34,492 bases of DNA from Lindgomyces ingoldianus (taxonomy: Eukaryota > Ascomycota > Dothideomycetes > Pleosporales > Lindgomycetaceae). A program made the position numbers and the translations under genes. The stretch spans positions 1 to 34,492 of the forward strand of contig NW_022985211.1 in NCBI RefSeq assembly GCF_010093535.1. Reading direction: 5' to 3'. Under the pieces are notes generated by a model. The model saw only the letters and a list, made by a program, of their open reading frames with translations, was not told the DNA's origin and did not search any database. The stretch's first letter is position 1; the number at the start of each line of letters is the position of its first letter. Shown here piece by piece: positions 22,511-32,527 of this stretch.

Positions 22511-23060
22511 TAGGTTTCTTTCTACCTAACTTTAGATAGTAGTTACTATAAAATTTATATAACGCTAAACTCTTACTAAATTTAGCTACAGTCTGCTTGC
22601 TTGAAATAGCTCTGTTTATAAATTTAAGAATATAGCTTTATTTAAATATAATCTATTTAAAAAACAGAAGATTATTATAGTTAATATTAAAAGAGTTATT
22701 TAAGACAACTACTAGACTAACTTAGTAGTAAATAGTCGGATTGTTTAAAACAAAAAGACATTTCTTAATACACTTTATAAATTACACTAGTTTCTATAAA
22801 ATTAGCTAGTATACCTTTAACTATAAGTATAGCAATAGCATTACTATGTCTTTAAACATAGATAAATTATAAAGTGCTAAGGCTATATAAATATTTATAG
22901 TAAAAGCTAAGTAGATTTTTTATAAATAATACATAATATTTAGTAGAAAAATTTTAATATGTGTTACTATTTAAAGCTTTCTTAAAGGTTTATACACATG
23001 CTGCTATTATAAAAGTAAAAGGGCTAAGTGTTTATTTTATAACTATAAGTGTTAGATGTA
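22511..23060. other. RIP-mutated segment of unknown origin
   Basis: This lies between the truncated transposase and a pogo-type terminal repeat. I could not extend either neighbour's protein into it on either strand. It may be a degraded remainder of either element. Confidence 0.3.
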
Positions 23061-23062
23061 TA

Positions 23063-23261
23063 ACGTACTCTATAGGCAAGTTGCTCACACACCTAAGTTA
23101 CTTTTGCTAAGAACCTTCTAAACTACTTTTCTTACACTAATGCATTTCTAAAAACACTACTTAAACGCTCTAAAAGAATATTAGATACAGCTTACACTTT
23201 AGGCTTTTAAATAAAATGCAACACTCTTAAAGTAATATACTATAGCTATGTATAAAGTGTT
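23063..23261 (-). mobile_element. Terminal fragment of a second pogo-like family (family 2)
   Basis: Begins ACGTACTCTATAGGC after a TA dinucleotide (23061-23062). It aligns for about 200 bases with 33634-33835, including ACTTTTGCTAAG..CTTCTAAACTAC and CACTAATGCATTTCTAA. The terminal pattern resembles the family-1 repeats at 564 and 27520 (ACGTACC..ACTTTTGCTAAGCC). The fragment stops where chromovirus B integrase sequence starts, so one of them truncated the other. Confidence 0.6.
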
Positions 23262-24049
23262 TACTAGTAACTTCTAGAAACCTGCTATAAGACACTTAAG
23301 TGTAACCTATAAGCTATCCACAGCATACCACCTATAAATAGACAGGCAGACTAAGCAAATAAACGCAGAGGTAGAGAGATATCTAAGACAATATGTGTTC
23401 TTTAGTTAGAATAACTAGGCAGAATAGCTGTTAATAGCACAGTTTACTATTAACATAGTAGAATCTACTATAATTAAGGAAACTCTATATAAAGCTAATT
23501 TTAGCTACTACTTTTATTATACACTCTATAGAAGTTAGCCTATAGATCTACTAGAATTAATTAACTGCCTATTAGATCTGTAAAACATACACTAGAAATT
23601 AGTAGTTAAAGCTAAATCTAGTTAGAAAATAATAAAATAATACATAAATTAGAAATAAAAATGTAGACTAGAAATTTATCTAGAAGACTATATATACCTT
23701 AAAACTTAGAACCTTAAAATACTACAACCTTTTAGAAAGCTAGCAGAAAAAAGGATTAGACTATATAAAGTTTTATAAACCTACTATAATAACTATAAGC
23801 TAAAGCTTCCCCTGTATATAAGAATATACCTATAGTTTTATATTTTAAAGTTAGAAAAAGCACCTAAAAAAATTCCCTTGTTAAAATAAAAATAAAAGAA
23901 TATAAAAATAGAGTATAATGTAAAATAAATTATTAATAACTAAAAAAACAAAAAAGAATTTTTAGTAAAATAAAAAAAATAGCTTACTAGTAAAAATACC
24001 TAGAAACTAGCTAAGAACTTAAAGAATACGCAGTAGTTAGTATAAAAGT

Positions 24050-24760
24050 ATCTTTAAGCTTGCCTAAAAGAGACTAGCTAGGTAATAAGGCATCTATTTT
24101 AAAAGAAACAGCTATGTTATTACTAGATAGTAGCAGCTTTTAGAGACAAGTTCTAGTAAAAAAAGTTAGAGAGGTAATTAACTTTTTACTTTTACTTTAA
24201 GGGCTGCTATCTTGTCTAAGAAGAAAAAGTCCCCCTTTAAGTACTTTACGCAGTAAGCCTCTAGCAGATCTAGTAATCTTTAGATATAATCTTATTTAGA
24301 ACACTCTCTTTCTAACACCTTTTTTATTTTTACTACTTTTTTAAGAAGCTTTTTTACTAGACGTAAACATTTATTTATAAGCTTTTACTTATAAACCTTT
24401 GCTGCTTTAGTAGACTAGAGAAGCTTTTTTCTCTCTCTTTTTAAGTAATTCTATATAGCATTAGAAATAAAGGTGTTGCATTAATTAATTTTTTTTTTTA
24501 CACATTTTACGCACTTGTCTAAAGATAAGGTTAACACATAAGATAATTCTAATAATTAGTAAGTGTTATAAAGTTTTATTTTTGTTTAATAAAAAAGATT
24601 AAGACAATAAGCAGCATAAAGGTAACAGTATAAGCAAAACTAACAAGCTATTTAGTAAAGAAAAGATAAAAATAATAAATGCTTTTATCTAAAAAGATAC
24701 CTACTTTATAAATAAACTCTTACTAACGCAGTTGTGTAAGCAGAGCAGTGAGGACGCTGC
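24050..24760. other. 3' untranslated part of chromovirus B, RIP-mutated
   Basis: About 700 bases between the chromodomain and the polypurine tract, longer than the equivalent gap in element A. A minus-strand frame here gives basic segments (for example KKAS.KSSKNKKGVRKRV), but I cannot assign it. It could be a remnant of another insertion. Confidence 0.3.
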
Positions 24761-24778
24761 TAGGGAGGGGAGGCAGCG

Positions 24779-25370
24779 TGTTACAGTCTATGGTTAGACT
24801 AACATAACTCTACTAGAAGTGCTCCACAATCTAGCTAGGTTAGAGCAGAGCTTGCTTATAGACTAATTAGAAGACATAGAGGCAGCGCAGCTGCCTAGGA
24901 TTACAGAAGAATGTATTGTCTAATAGGGGACAAGCTAAGGAAGTAAAAACAAGCTTAAGTAAGCTAGACAAGTTTACTATACAGTAAGCTTATCTAGACT
25001 TAGGTAACTTGTTCTTAGCACTATTAAATATGTATATAATTTTAACCTTAAACAACCTTAAGAAGGCGTGTTTAACATTTAGTTTATTATTTATATAGAC
25101 TAAGTAGCATTCTAGCTTTATAATAAGCTGTAATACTGTTTGTATATCTTGTAACATATATACCTCTAATTCTGTCTAACAGGACTGTTTGACCCGGCCA
25201 CTATACTGCCGCTATTAGGAACAAACCACAATCCGGTCACTCTCCCACTCTCCATCAGCCCATTAGCCCCTAAGTAGGACTGTACACCCTATCGTCGGCC
25301 CCTCGCCTCCGTCCTATCTCCCTAGGAACAACATCGACCCGAGTGCTTCTACGAAGCAAGGATTGTAACA
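24779..25370 (+). repeat. 3' LTR of chromovirus B (family B)
   Basis: 592 bases starting TGTTACAGTC and ending GATTGTAACA, homologous along its length to the solo LTR at 2606-3195 in opposite orientation. The inner, left half is RIP-mutated; the outer, right half (GACCCGGCCAC, CGTCGGCCCC) is clean. No target duplication (CAGCG on the left, GCACT on the right), as expected when the 5' half of the element is lost. Confidence 0.88.
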
Positions 25371-25971
25371 GCACTAAAGACATGAGGAACTGCATTAAAT
25401 GTATTGCTAGAGGAGTCCTTTGCAGGAGTCTATATATATGCGAATTAAGTAGGTGGGTCTTGGCAATAGACTATGGTGCTGATGCATCTGCCGATGCATC
25501 CGACCATCGTGTGACGACACATCCGACACATCCGACTATCGTGTGACTATGCTGACGATGCATCCAAGTGTCATCACTGCAAACACTTAACTTAATAAGA
25601 AGAACGTCCTATCCTAGCAGCTGCAGCGCTGTACCGCTGTACCGCTAGCAATAGTATTCTAAAGCACCTAGTTGCACTTCTCTAAACATAGTTTTTCTCT
25701 TACTAAGGCTTTCTAGAGTTTAGTCACTAGGGATGGGTACTGCCTAGGCGTGACCTGTACAGTCACCACCGCAGGTCCGCCTATAGCTAGTACAAGCTTC
25801 TACTACTTAGCTAGCGTTTAATTTAAATCCTTCTAGCTTTATAGCTAACTACATACTCTTTTTTTCTACTAGGTTTTTAATAAGGCTAGCTACACTACTT
25901 TTGTACATAGAATTTAACACTATCTATTCTTTTCTAGGTCTTAGGACAAGCTCTAAGAAGAGGGGAGGCTA
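25371..25971. other. Mixed-composition spacer between two LTRs
   Basis: The left half is unmutated and includes the short repeats listed next and a doubled GCTGTACC near 25628-25650. The right half becomes RIP-mutated and ends in a polypurine tract, AAGAAGAGGGGAGG (25955-25968), directly before the LTR at 25972. It is therefore probably the extreme 3' internal end of another LTR element. One 67-codon open frame at 25343-25546 has no coding character. Confidence 0.45.
25481..25564. repeat. Cluster of short repeats around GATGCATC
   Basis: The palindrome GATGCATC occurs at 25481, 25493 and 25557, and the 16-mer CCGAC(C/T)ATCGTGTGAC occurs at 25500-25515 and 25532-25547 with an ACATCCGAC unit between them. 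The cluster is unmutated. It could be a minisatellite remnant or a protein-binding array. Confidence 0.65.
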
Positions 25972-26149
25972 TGTTACAGTTATGTTACAACTATCTAACC
26001 CTTAAGTACCCTAAGGGCTTAGCATAGGGTATATAGGCTCCTCGGCCTCCGCACCTCTGCCTCCAACCCTAAGGTTTACTCTCTCTCGTTACCCCCCTAT
26101 CCTGCATTCCCTCTCTATAACATGTGTTTCCTGCTCGATACCTCTTACA
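25972..26149 (+). repeat. LTR, family E, copy 1 (178 bases)
   Basis: Starts TGTTACAG and ends CCTCTTACA, matching 31837-32014 along its full length, with C-to-T type differences here. It is preceded by a polypurine tract, which suggests a 3' LTR of a plus-strand element whose remainder is lost. Alternatively it pairs with copy 2, since GCTA directly precedes this copy and directly follows copy 2. Confidence 0.75.
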
Positions 26150-26322
26150 GTACTAGACTTTATAGACTAGTAGTATTATTTAAAGCTTTAACTGCTATCT
26201 ATAAAATAGCTTTATTTTTTATATATTTACCTAGTTTAGTTTTAAAAATGTTAAACACTTATTAAAAAGTATATACACGCGCTTAACTTTTCTAACTACC
26301 TAATGTGCTTTTATAGACATCT

Positions 26323-26630
26323 TGTAACAATTCTCATGAATCGTTCCATCACGGGTCGCCCGGAACCTATCCGAAGGGTCCCCGTATCGGCTCCGACCCT
26401 GACTCGACCTGGCCCCGACTCTGCCCTGCCCCCTGCCGTTACCCTAATTTCCCCCATGTATTTAGTCGCACCTTGCCCCTGTAGCTAGCTTAGTAGTTTT
26501 CTAATATCCTTTGTACAAGGCCTATAGGTGTTAATGGCAATTCCTAGGTTCTAAGTCCCCACGCACTCCTATATGCCTCTAAGTAGATTCTTACTACATT
26601 TAGATCTATTGTCTTGCCTGTGCTATTACA
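26323..26630 (+). repeat. 5' LTR of family D element
   Basis: Starts TGTAACAATTCTC and ends GTGCTATTACA. The outer, left half is clean (CGGGTCGCCCGGAACC, GGCTCCGACC); the inner, right half is RIP-mutated (TTCTTACTACATTTAGATC where the other LTR reads TTCCCACCGGATTCGGACC). Confidence 0.92.
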
Positions 26631-27519
26631 TTATAGTAGAAAACTTGCTTTTACTAGTAATAAATAGCCTTATTATAATATTATACTAATTATTTATTTA
26701 ACTACATCTAAGCCTAAGACATGTCTAATTTAGTTTAGGTTATAATACTTACACACTATTATATTAAACTATTTAGTCTATAAATAGAAATCTAGAGACT
26801 TTTTATTAACTAAAGCCTTTAAGTTTAGAACTTTCTATCTCTTATAATTAAGATTACTTTTAAAAAATTTGTAAAAAGTGCACTAAAGTAAAAACTTAAA
26901 TACTACTAATAACTTGTTAAAATTAAAGGTAACTACTAATGTCTAACTAACTACCTCTTAATTCTTAAATTAAAATACGCTCTAGCTAAGGTAAGCCCTC
27001 TAGAGTTAATTAATAATCTATGTTAATAGCTAAACCTGTTTTTGCAGCACCTAAAGCTATACTTCTACCTAATTTAGGTTTAAACTCTAGCAGTATATCT
27101 ATTAATAATTAGATTACTTAATTATAAGCATAGCTTAAGTAGCTAATCTAGCTAAAAACTACTAGTTAACTTTTACTAACTACTAAATTACTTCTAATAA
27201 CGCCTTATACTACTCTTACTACTTTAAATGTAAGAGACTTTTTAGGCACCTTTTAGACCTAGTAAATCTACCTTACTAAACACACGCCTAAGATTAAGAT
27301 TTTTATAAATAGCAAAGAACTTATCTTTAAATAATAGTAAGCCTTTATTATAAATAAACTTAATATTAATTTAGATTACTATTAGAGTAAGCGCGCACAC
27401 ATAGCATTAATACAGGGACACACAGCTAGTATCGCGAAGGATTATCTAGAGCTAGGATACCTAGCTAAATTAGACTAGTTTCTATTTAAGAGTGTAAAGA
27501 ATATAATAAAGCTTTTATA

Positions 27520-29678
27520 ACGTACCGAACAGGTTAGCCGGCCACACGGGTTAGCCGGCCACTTTTGCTAAGCCTCTACTAAAACCACCCTATTCTGGCG
27601 CAAAACAACTTACTTTAGCCCTATATAAAGCAGTATAACACAAGATATTATTTAAAGTCTACTTCTACTACTTTCTTACATGTACGCAAGTTATGCCTAG
27701 TCTAATTACACTGCCTACATTGCTTTTAACTTAGCTTACCTCCTTTAGTGCGCACTTATGTCTTTAGCTTCTTTCTATTACTACGCGCTCTAAACTCCTT
27801 TAGAGTAGCTAGACAAGCTCTATCCTTAACTATTAAGGTTTTTTCTACCTAAATCTGCTGCTTTTTATGTAATTTATGTTGTGTAGCAGCCTTATTTACT
27901 GCTTAAAGCTTTATAATCTTCTTTTGCACTAACACTAGCTTATGCGCAATAATTACTACCCCTTTTAAAACTTTTTTAAAGGCCTTTACTATAGACATTA
28001 GTAAGCTATTTATATGCCTTTAAATTTTTACCTTTATAAGTATTAATTACAACCTAAATTTAAGAGTATTACTTAGAGTTTACAACTACTAGAGCTTGTT
28101 ATTAATAAGTAGTAGTAGTAATAAAGTACATAACTAAATATTAACGGCTATTTTAACCTATTTTAGGTTAAATAAGACTAAACTAGCGCTTTAAAACCTT
28201 TCTTAGATATTACTAAAAGTAATTACTGCATTATAGGCGTGTATAAAGCATAGTAGAAACTTAAGTTTTATAATATAGGTAATTTAGTTATGTATAAGAT
28301 CTTTAGCTTAGCGCTTATACACTTTCTTTAAAAGGGCAAAATAACATACATTAAAAGGCTGTAACAGCGCAGGCAAGACAATGGGTCTGAATGCGGTGGG
28401 AATCCACTTAGAGGCATATGGGAGTGCGTGGGGACTCTGACCCTGGGAATGCTATTAACACCTATAGGCCTTGTACAAAAGGATATCAGAAAACTACTAA
28501 GCTAGCTACAGGGGCAAGGTGCGACTAAATACATGAGGGAATAGGGGTAACTGCAGGGGACTGGGTCGAGTCATGGTCGGGGCCGATACGGGGACCCTTT
28601 GGATAGGATCTGAGCGACCCGAGATGGAACGATTTGTAGAATTGTTACAAAGGCTGTAAAAAGTGTAATAAGTGTAAAAGCATATAAATAGTAATAATCT
28701 TATTTTTTTTATAGTAATACTAGAAATTAAGCAAGTTATAGCTTTTATAGCTATTAATAATAAAAAGCTAATAAGCGCTTATAACCTTTTTTTTATATAC
28801 TTATTAAAGTGCTTTAACTACTGCAGCCTAAGCTTATTTATTGTCTAGCTATTTTTAGAGACTATAATAACTTAGTTCTAAAGTAGATTCTTCTTCTTAT
28901 ACTAAGTAAAAAGGTAATAGCAGCTCTTAAAAATAACAAAAAGTAAAATGGCTTACTTTATTATATTAATGCTTTAGATAACTATTATCTACTCTTTATT
29001 ACCTTACTATATTACTTTTAGCTGTTTTTAACTTTTTAAAGCTATAATAACTACTCTAGTTAATATCTAGCCTATTATAAAGCCTAACTTATTAAAGTTA
29101 TACATGTTTTTATCTTAAATACTATACTTAGCTTTTATATTAGCTACTAAGTAAAACTAGCCTTAGATAACCTCTAAATCTTTATAAAGCACTTTTTTAT
29201 AATTATACTTATAATTAAACTTTATTATAAACTTAGAGTAGTGCTTAACCTACATACTAGGCTAGTTTAAGCTAACCTAGCCTAGATTGCGCTCTGCGCG
29301 CAAGGAATTAGCTATATTAGCTACAGCTATAAGCCTAGAGGGAAATCTGCGTATAATAAGCTTAAGTATGTACTTAATAACTACCTTTTTTTTAAGCTTA
29401 GTTAGATTTCTTAATTTAGGCTAGCATTCTGCTTGTAAAGGCTGTCTAGCGTGTTAATTACTTAGTGTTATGTAAAAAACATTATAGATAGCTGCAGCGC
29501 GTTATAAGAAGAGTTTTAAGTTTTATTTAAAAGCCTAAAGAGTAAGCTATATCTAATGTTTTTTAGAAAATTTAATCTAGTGTTGTTGTTGAAGCATTAT
29601 GTAGATAGGTAGAGTATGGTAGAGGCTTAGCAAAAGTGGCTAGCCAACCTGTGTGGCCGGCTAACCTGTTAGGTACGT
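27520..29678 (-). mobile_element. Near full-length pogo/Fot1-like transposon (copy 2), RIP-mutated
   Basis: The same inverted ends as copy 1 (ACGTACCGAACAGG at left, complement at right) are flanked by TA (27518-27519 and 29679-29680). Total 2159 bases; without the inserted solo LTR it is about 1.86 kb, the usual size of Fot1-type elements. The minus-strand transposase reads in order: YNFNKLSFIIG near 29074-29104, FVIFKSCYYL near 28905-28935, LKHFNKYIKKRL.AL, then LLLIAIKAITCLISSI where a DGHxSH pattern is expected. A C-terminal basic region follows, with AFKKVLKGVVIIAHKLVL near 27925-27990. Catalytic residues are lost, and stops are all TAA or TAG. It was inserted into the gag-only element. 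Confidence 0.85.
28360..28649 (-). mobile_element. Clean solo LTR of family D inside the pogo element
   Basis: 290 bases starting TGTAACAGCGCAGG and ending AATTGTTACA, flanked by the perfect duplication AAGGC (28355-28359 and 28650-28654). Orientation is opposite to the surrounding family D element. Composition is normal with many intact CpG sites, although the transposase it interrupts is heavily RIP-mutated, so it either arrived after RIP or is too short to trigger it. Confidence 0.92.
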
Positions 29679-30202
29679 TAAGCTTATTTTATTACTAGTT
29701 AAGAAAAAACTAAGGTATAATCAGCATTTTAAACTTTTAGAAAAAATAAAAAGAATGCATTTTTTATATTTAAAGCGCGCTTTATTAGTGCAGCTGTTAG
29801 AAGAGAAGTATTTTAGTTAGATTAGTTTTTTTACTTATAAAAAAAGCTTCTTTCTAGCCTATAAGTACTAAACTATAGTTTTAAACATACTTAAGTAAAC
29901 TCTTCTAAAGCTATAGTAGCCTACCTTACAGCGTATAATCTAAAAAGAAGGACCTATAGAAAAGACTTTATTATTCTATTTAAATTATCTCTAATTAATA
30001 AACTACACCTGCTACCTTAATAATTGATAACTACATGCGTAGTGTTTAGTTTAGAGGACACTGCTAGTAGTGTAAAGAAATACTTAGAGTAAGAACACCT
30101 AGCTAAATTAAACCTAGTTTAGTTTAAGAATAAGAGAAGTAATAGTAATATTTTTTACTTTAATTACTAATAAGAACTATTAGTCTATAAAAGAGGGAGT
30201 AG

Positions 30203-30510
30203 TGTAACAATTCTTATAAATTATTCTACTACAGGTTGCCTAGAACTTATCTAAAGGGTCTCTATATTAGCTTTAACCCTGACTTAACCTAGCCCTAACT
30301 CTGCCCTACCTCTTGCTGTTACCTCTATTTCCTTTATATATTTAGTCGCACCTTACCTCTGTAGCTAGCTTAGTAGTTTTCTAATATCCTTTGTACAAGG
30401 CCTATAGGTGTCAATAGCAATTCCCAGGTTCTGAGTCCCCACGCACTCCCATATGCCTCTGAGTGGATTCCCACCGGATTCGGACCCATTGTCTTGCCTG
30501 TGCCGTTACA
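30203..30510 (+). repeat. 3' LTR of family D element
   Basis: 308 bases, starts TGTAACAATTCTTATAAAT and ends TGCCGTTACA. Here the inner, left half is RIP-mutated and the outer, right half is clean, the mirror of the 5' LTR. Followed by the CATCT duplication. Confidence 0.92.
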
Positions 30511-30515
30511 CATCT

Positions 30516-31836
30516 GCTTATAGATAGCTTTAATAATTGTTTGCATAAGCTTAAAAATCCTCTAAGGTAAAGTTTATACTAAAGTTATACATAATATAGT
30601 CTTGAGGTTTCTAATAAGTGTTAATCTAGAACTTATATAGTACATTCTAGGTATCTTATGCAGACATAGATTTTAAGAATATAGCAGCCTAAAATAATAT
30701 ATTCATGTTAATAACAATTAAAACATTTTTACTACTACTTTATATAATATTAATAATATCTTTATAGTTAGAGTAAGTGTTATTTTTAATTATAAACTTA
30801 AATTTTTAGAGTGTCTAGTTATGTAATTAGTAAAAGGAGTAAAAGTTTCTAATTTTTTTAATATACTAGCATTAATATTATAGCTAGCGCTAGTTAGCAT
30901 ATTCTAGAGTCTCTCTATATAGAGGTGTCTAAACTAGTAGTAGAGGTAGTAGAGTTTTAATTTAGTAAAACAACGTGTTTTTATTTTTAAATAATAAAAA
31001 TAGTAGTTTTGTCTTTATATATAATAACATTTAAAATGTTATTAACGTATGCCTAAAGTTAGTTAGCATTTACTAGAAATAGTAGAAATAGTGTTAAAGT
31101 TTTAAAATATAGTAAGTAACTAAATTAATTAAGTGTTTTGTTTCTTATAGCGAATCTATAATATTTTAGATAATAGGTAGATGATACTAATCTCTAATTA
31201 TGTTTATAGTTAAAGCCTAGTAATCTTAACATACTTTTAGCAGTTCTTCTTTCTTAGGCGTAAAGACTACTGTATCAGCTACACTGCTATTACTTCTACA
31301 GATGTGTTCTCTTGCTAGTATATTATCTACATATGCCTAGAGTGCTTTCCTTTACGTTCTTATTATTGCCTTTATTTTGTAAGCTTTTAGCTTAGCATTT
31401 AGAATAAAGTTAATCTTATAGTGTTATAGTTAGTAAGAGAGTAATTCTTCTAGATCCTCTAGATTTAAACATGTCTCTGTTATAGTATTTTTCTAGAATC
31501 TATACTACCTTAGATAGGTTAATTATCTTTATTTATTTAGTTTTCGAACTAAAGAGGATTTGTTTTAAGCTAGTTTCTACTAAGTGCTTTTACATTATTC
31601 TTATTACTCTTACTTCTAGTTTCTAGTAGAGGAACTTTTGTAGTTTCTTTTTCTTAAAGGACTAGCTAGATCCTTCTTTTTCTAACCTATAGATTAAGCA
31701 TTAGTTGTTATAGCACATAGTCTACAACATGCGCGCGTGTTCTAGTGTTTCTAGGGTTATAGCAACCTAATCTATTCTTAGATTATGCTGCCTTAACTAG
31801 TTATACCTACTTATTGCTTAGTACTTATTTCTTAGC
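30516..31836. other. RIP-mutated DNA, no element recognised
   Basis: AT-rich throughout. A minus-strand frame near 31560-31800 gives ETLEHARML and a basic segment SFKKKKLQKFLY, but no family motif. A small region with CGCGCG at 31730-31740 keeps GC. This may be internal sequence of a family E element if the two family E LTRs are a pair. Confidence 0.35.
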
Positions 31837-32014
31837 TGTCACGGTTATGTTACAGCTATCCAACCCCTGAGTACCCTAAGGACGTGGCACGGGGTATATA
31901 GTCTCCTCGGCCTCCGTACCTCTGCCCCCGATCGTAAGGTTTACTCTCTCTCGTTACCCCCCTATCTTGCATTCCCTCTCTGTGACCCGTGTTTCCTGCT
32001 CGATACCTCTCACA
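31837..32014 (+). repeat. LTR, family E, copy 2 (178 bases), unmutated
   Basis: Starts TGTCACGGTT and ends CCTCTCACA; it is the clean counterpart of copy 1 at 25972. Its flanks show no 5-base duplication (TTAGC before, GCTAT after) and no polypurine tract precedes it, so it is not an obvious solo LTR or a standard 3' LTR. The sequence after it is also unmutated and might be the start of an internal region. Confidence 0.75.
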
Positions 32015-32036
32015 GCTATAGTGGGTCATGATAGAG

Positions 32037-32448
32037 TCTTTGCGGCGATAGAGAGGCGGAGGCAGCTAAACAGCTAGATGTTCCTTAGCTACTAAGTCAG
32101 GCAGCCCCAGAGCTCCCAAACAGCCTAAGAAATTCCTGCCGACACAACAAGCTACACAGCTCCACGACTAGGGCTTTAATTCAGGCTGCACGCAATTAGA
32201 AACTATAGCATACTATACACAGCGTAGTGTACTTTGTAGAAAGTTAATCAAGAACCTGCTTGTTAAGATACATGTACTACATTAATCTTTGCGGCGATAG
32301 AGAGGCAGAGGCAGAGGCAGAGGCAAAGGCAGCGCTAGAGCTCCCCAGCATCCCGAGAAATTCCTGCAGAGGCAACAAACTACACGAGCTGCAGCTCTAC
32401 AACCAGGGCTTTAATTTAGGCTGCACATAAATAGAAGCTATAGCATAC
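32037..32448 (+). repeat. Two-copy direct repeat, about 170-base unit
   Basis: Unit 1 (32037-32213) and unit 2 (32286-32448) both start TCTTTGCGGCGATAGAGAGG and end CTATAGCATAC, 249 bases apart, and share GAAATTCCTGC and AGGGCTTTAATT. Unit 2 has an expanded AGAGGC hexamer run near 32300-32330, while unit 1 has extra sequence at the matching point. Confidence 0.8.
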
Positions 32449-32527
32449 GTGGCGGTATTAGGCGGTGAAAGGAACAGGCGCAACGCTAGAGACTACAAGG
32501 TACAAAGAAGAGGAAGACTGTTGTAGG

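Larger units (their letters stand above)
23262..25370 (+). mobile_element. 3' portion of a second chromovirus (element B) with its 3' LTR
   Basis: The plus-strand frame starts inside integrase: FTSNF.KP, then KLSTAYHL.IDRQTKQINAEV near 23300-23400 (family pattern STAYHPQTDGQTER). It continues through the integrase C-terminal domain with QPFRKLAEKRI near 23725-23760 and KLPLYIRIY, to a chromodomain near 23911-24040 (EYNVK..IINN, KKEFLVK, TSKNT.KLAKNLKNTQ). A polypurine tract AGGGAGGGGAGG at 24762-24773 precedes the 3' LTR. The 5' LTR, gag, protease, RT and RNase H are absent. RIP-mutated throughout except the outer LTR end. Orientation is opposite to element A and the LTR family differs. Confidence 0.8.
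27295..30025 (+). pseudogene. RIP-degraded gag-like frame, split by the pogo insertion
   Basis: The plus-strand frame reads AFIINKLNINLDYY, ALIQGHTASIAKDYLELGYL and FLFKSVKNIIKLL up to 27517. After excising 27520-29678 plus one TA it continues in the same frame with VFL-like acidic/basic helices: SAF.TFRKNKKNAFFIFKA, then RFISAAVRREV, then AIVAYLTAYNLKRRTYRKD. The order (a W/F..KL.N..D.Y block, an A.iyi.gr..g.A..yL block, then an A...f..R.....F..F.arF block) fits Ty3-type gag capsid regions. Stops are only TAA and TAG. No CCHC zinc knuckle and no pol motifs were seen. The N-terminal limit, upstream of 27295, is not resolved. Confidence 0.45.
26323..30510 (+). mobile_element. Small gag-only LTR retroelement (family D), interrupted by a pogo transposon
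   Basis: Two 308-base direct LTRs (26323-26630 and 30203-30510) with a perfect 5-base target duplication CATCT (26318-26322 and 30511-30515). A polypurine tract, AAAAGAGGGAGTAG (30189-30202), puts coding sense on the plus strand. After removing the inserted pogo element and one TA, the original element was about 2.03 kb with only 1.4 kb between LTRs, too short for pol. What can be read is gag-like. It thus resembles the non-autonomous terminal-repeat elements with a gag domain known from plants (TR-GAG); calling it a fungal equivalent is inference. Confidence 0.85.

Noticed and set aside
25343..26488. Plus-strand open frames of 67 and 61 codons at 25343 and 26303
   Set aside because: They lie within LTRs and short repeats and are open only because those parts escaped RIP.
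31837..32014. Family E copy 2 as a standard solo LTR
   Set aside because: No 5-base target duplication is present at its ends.
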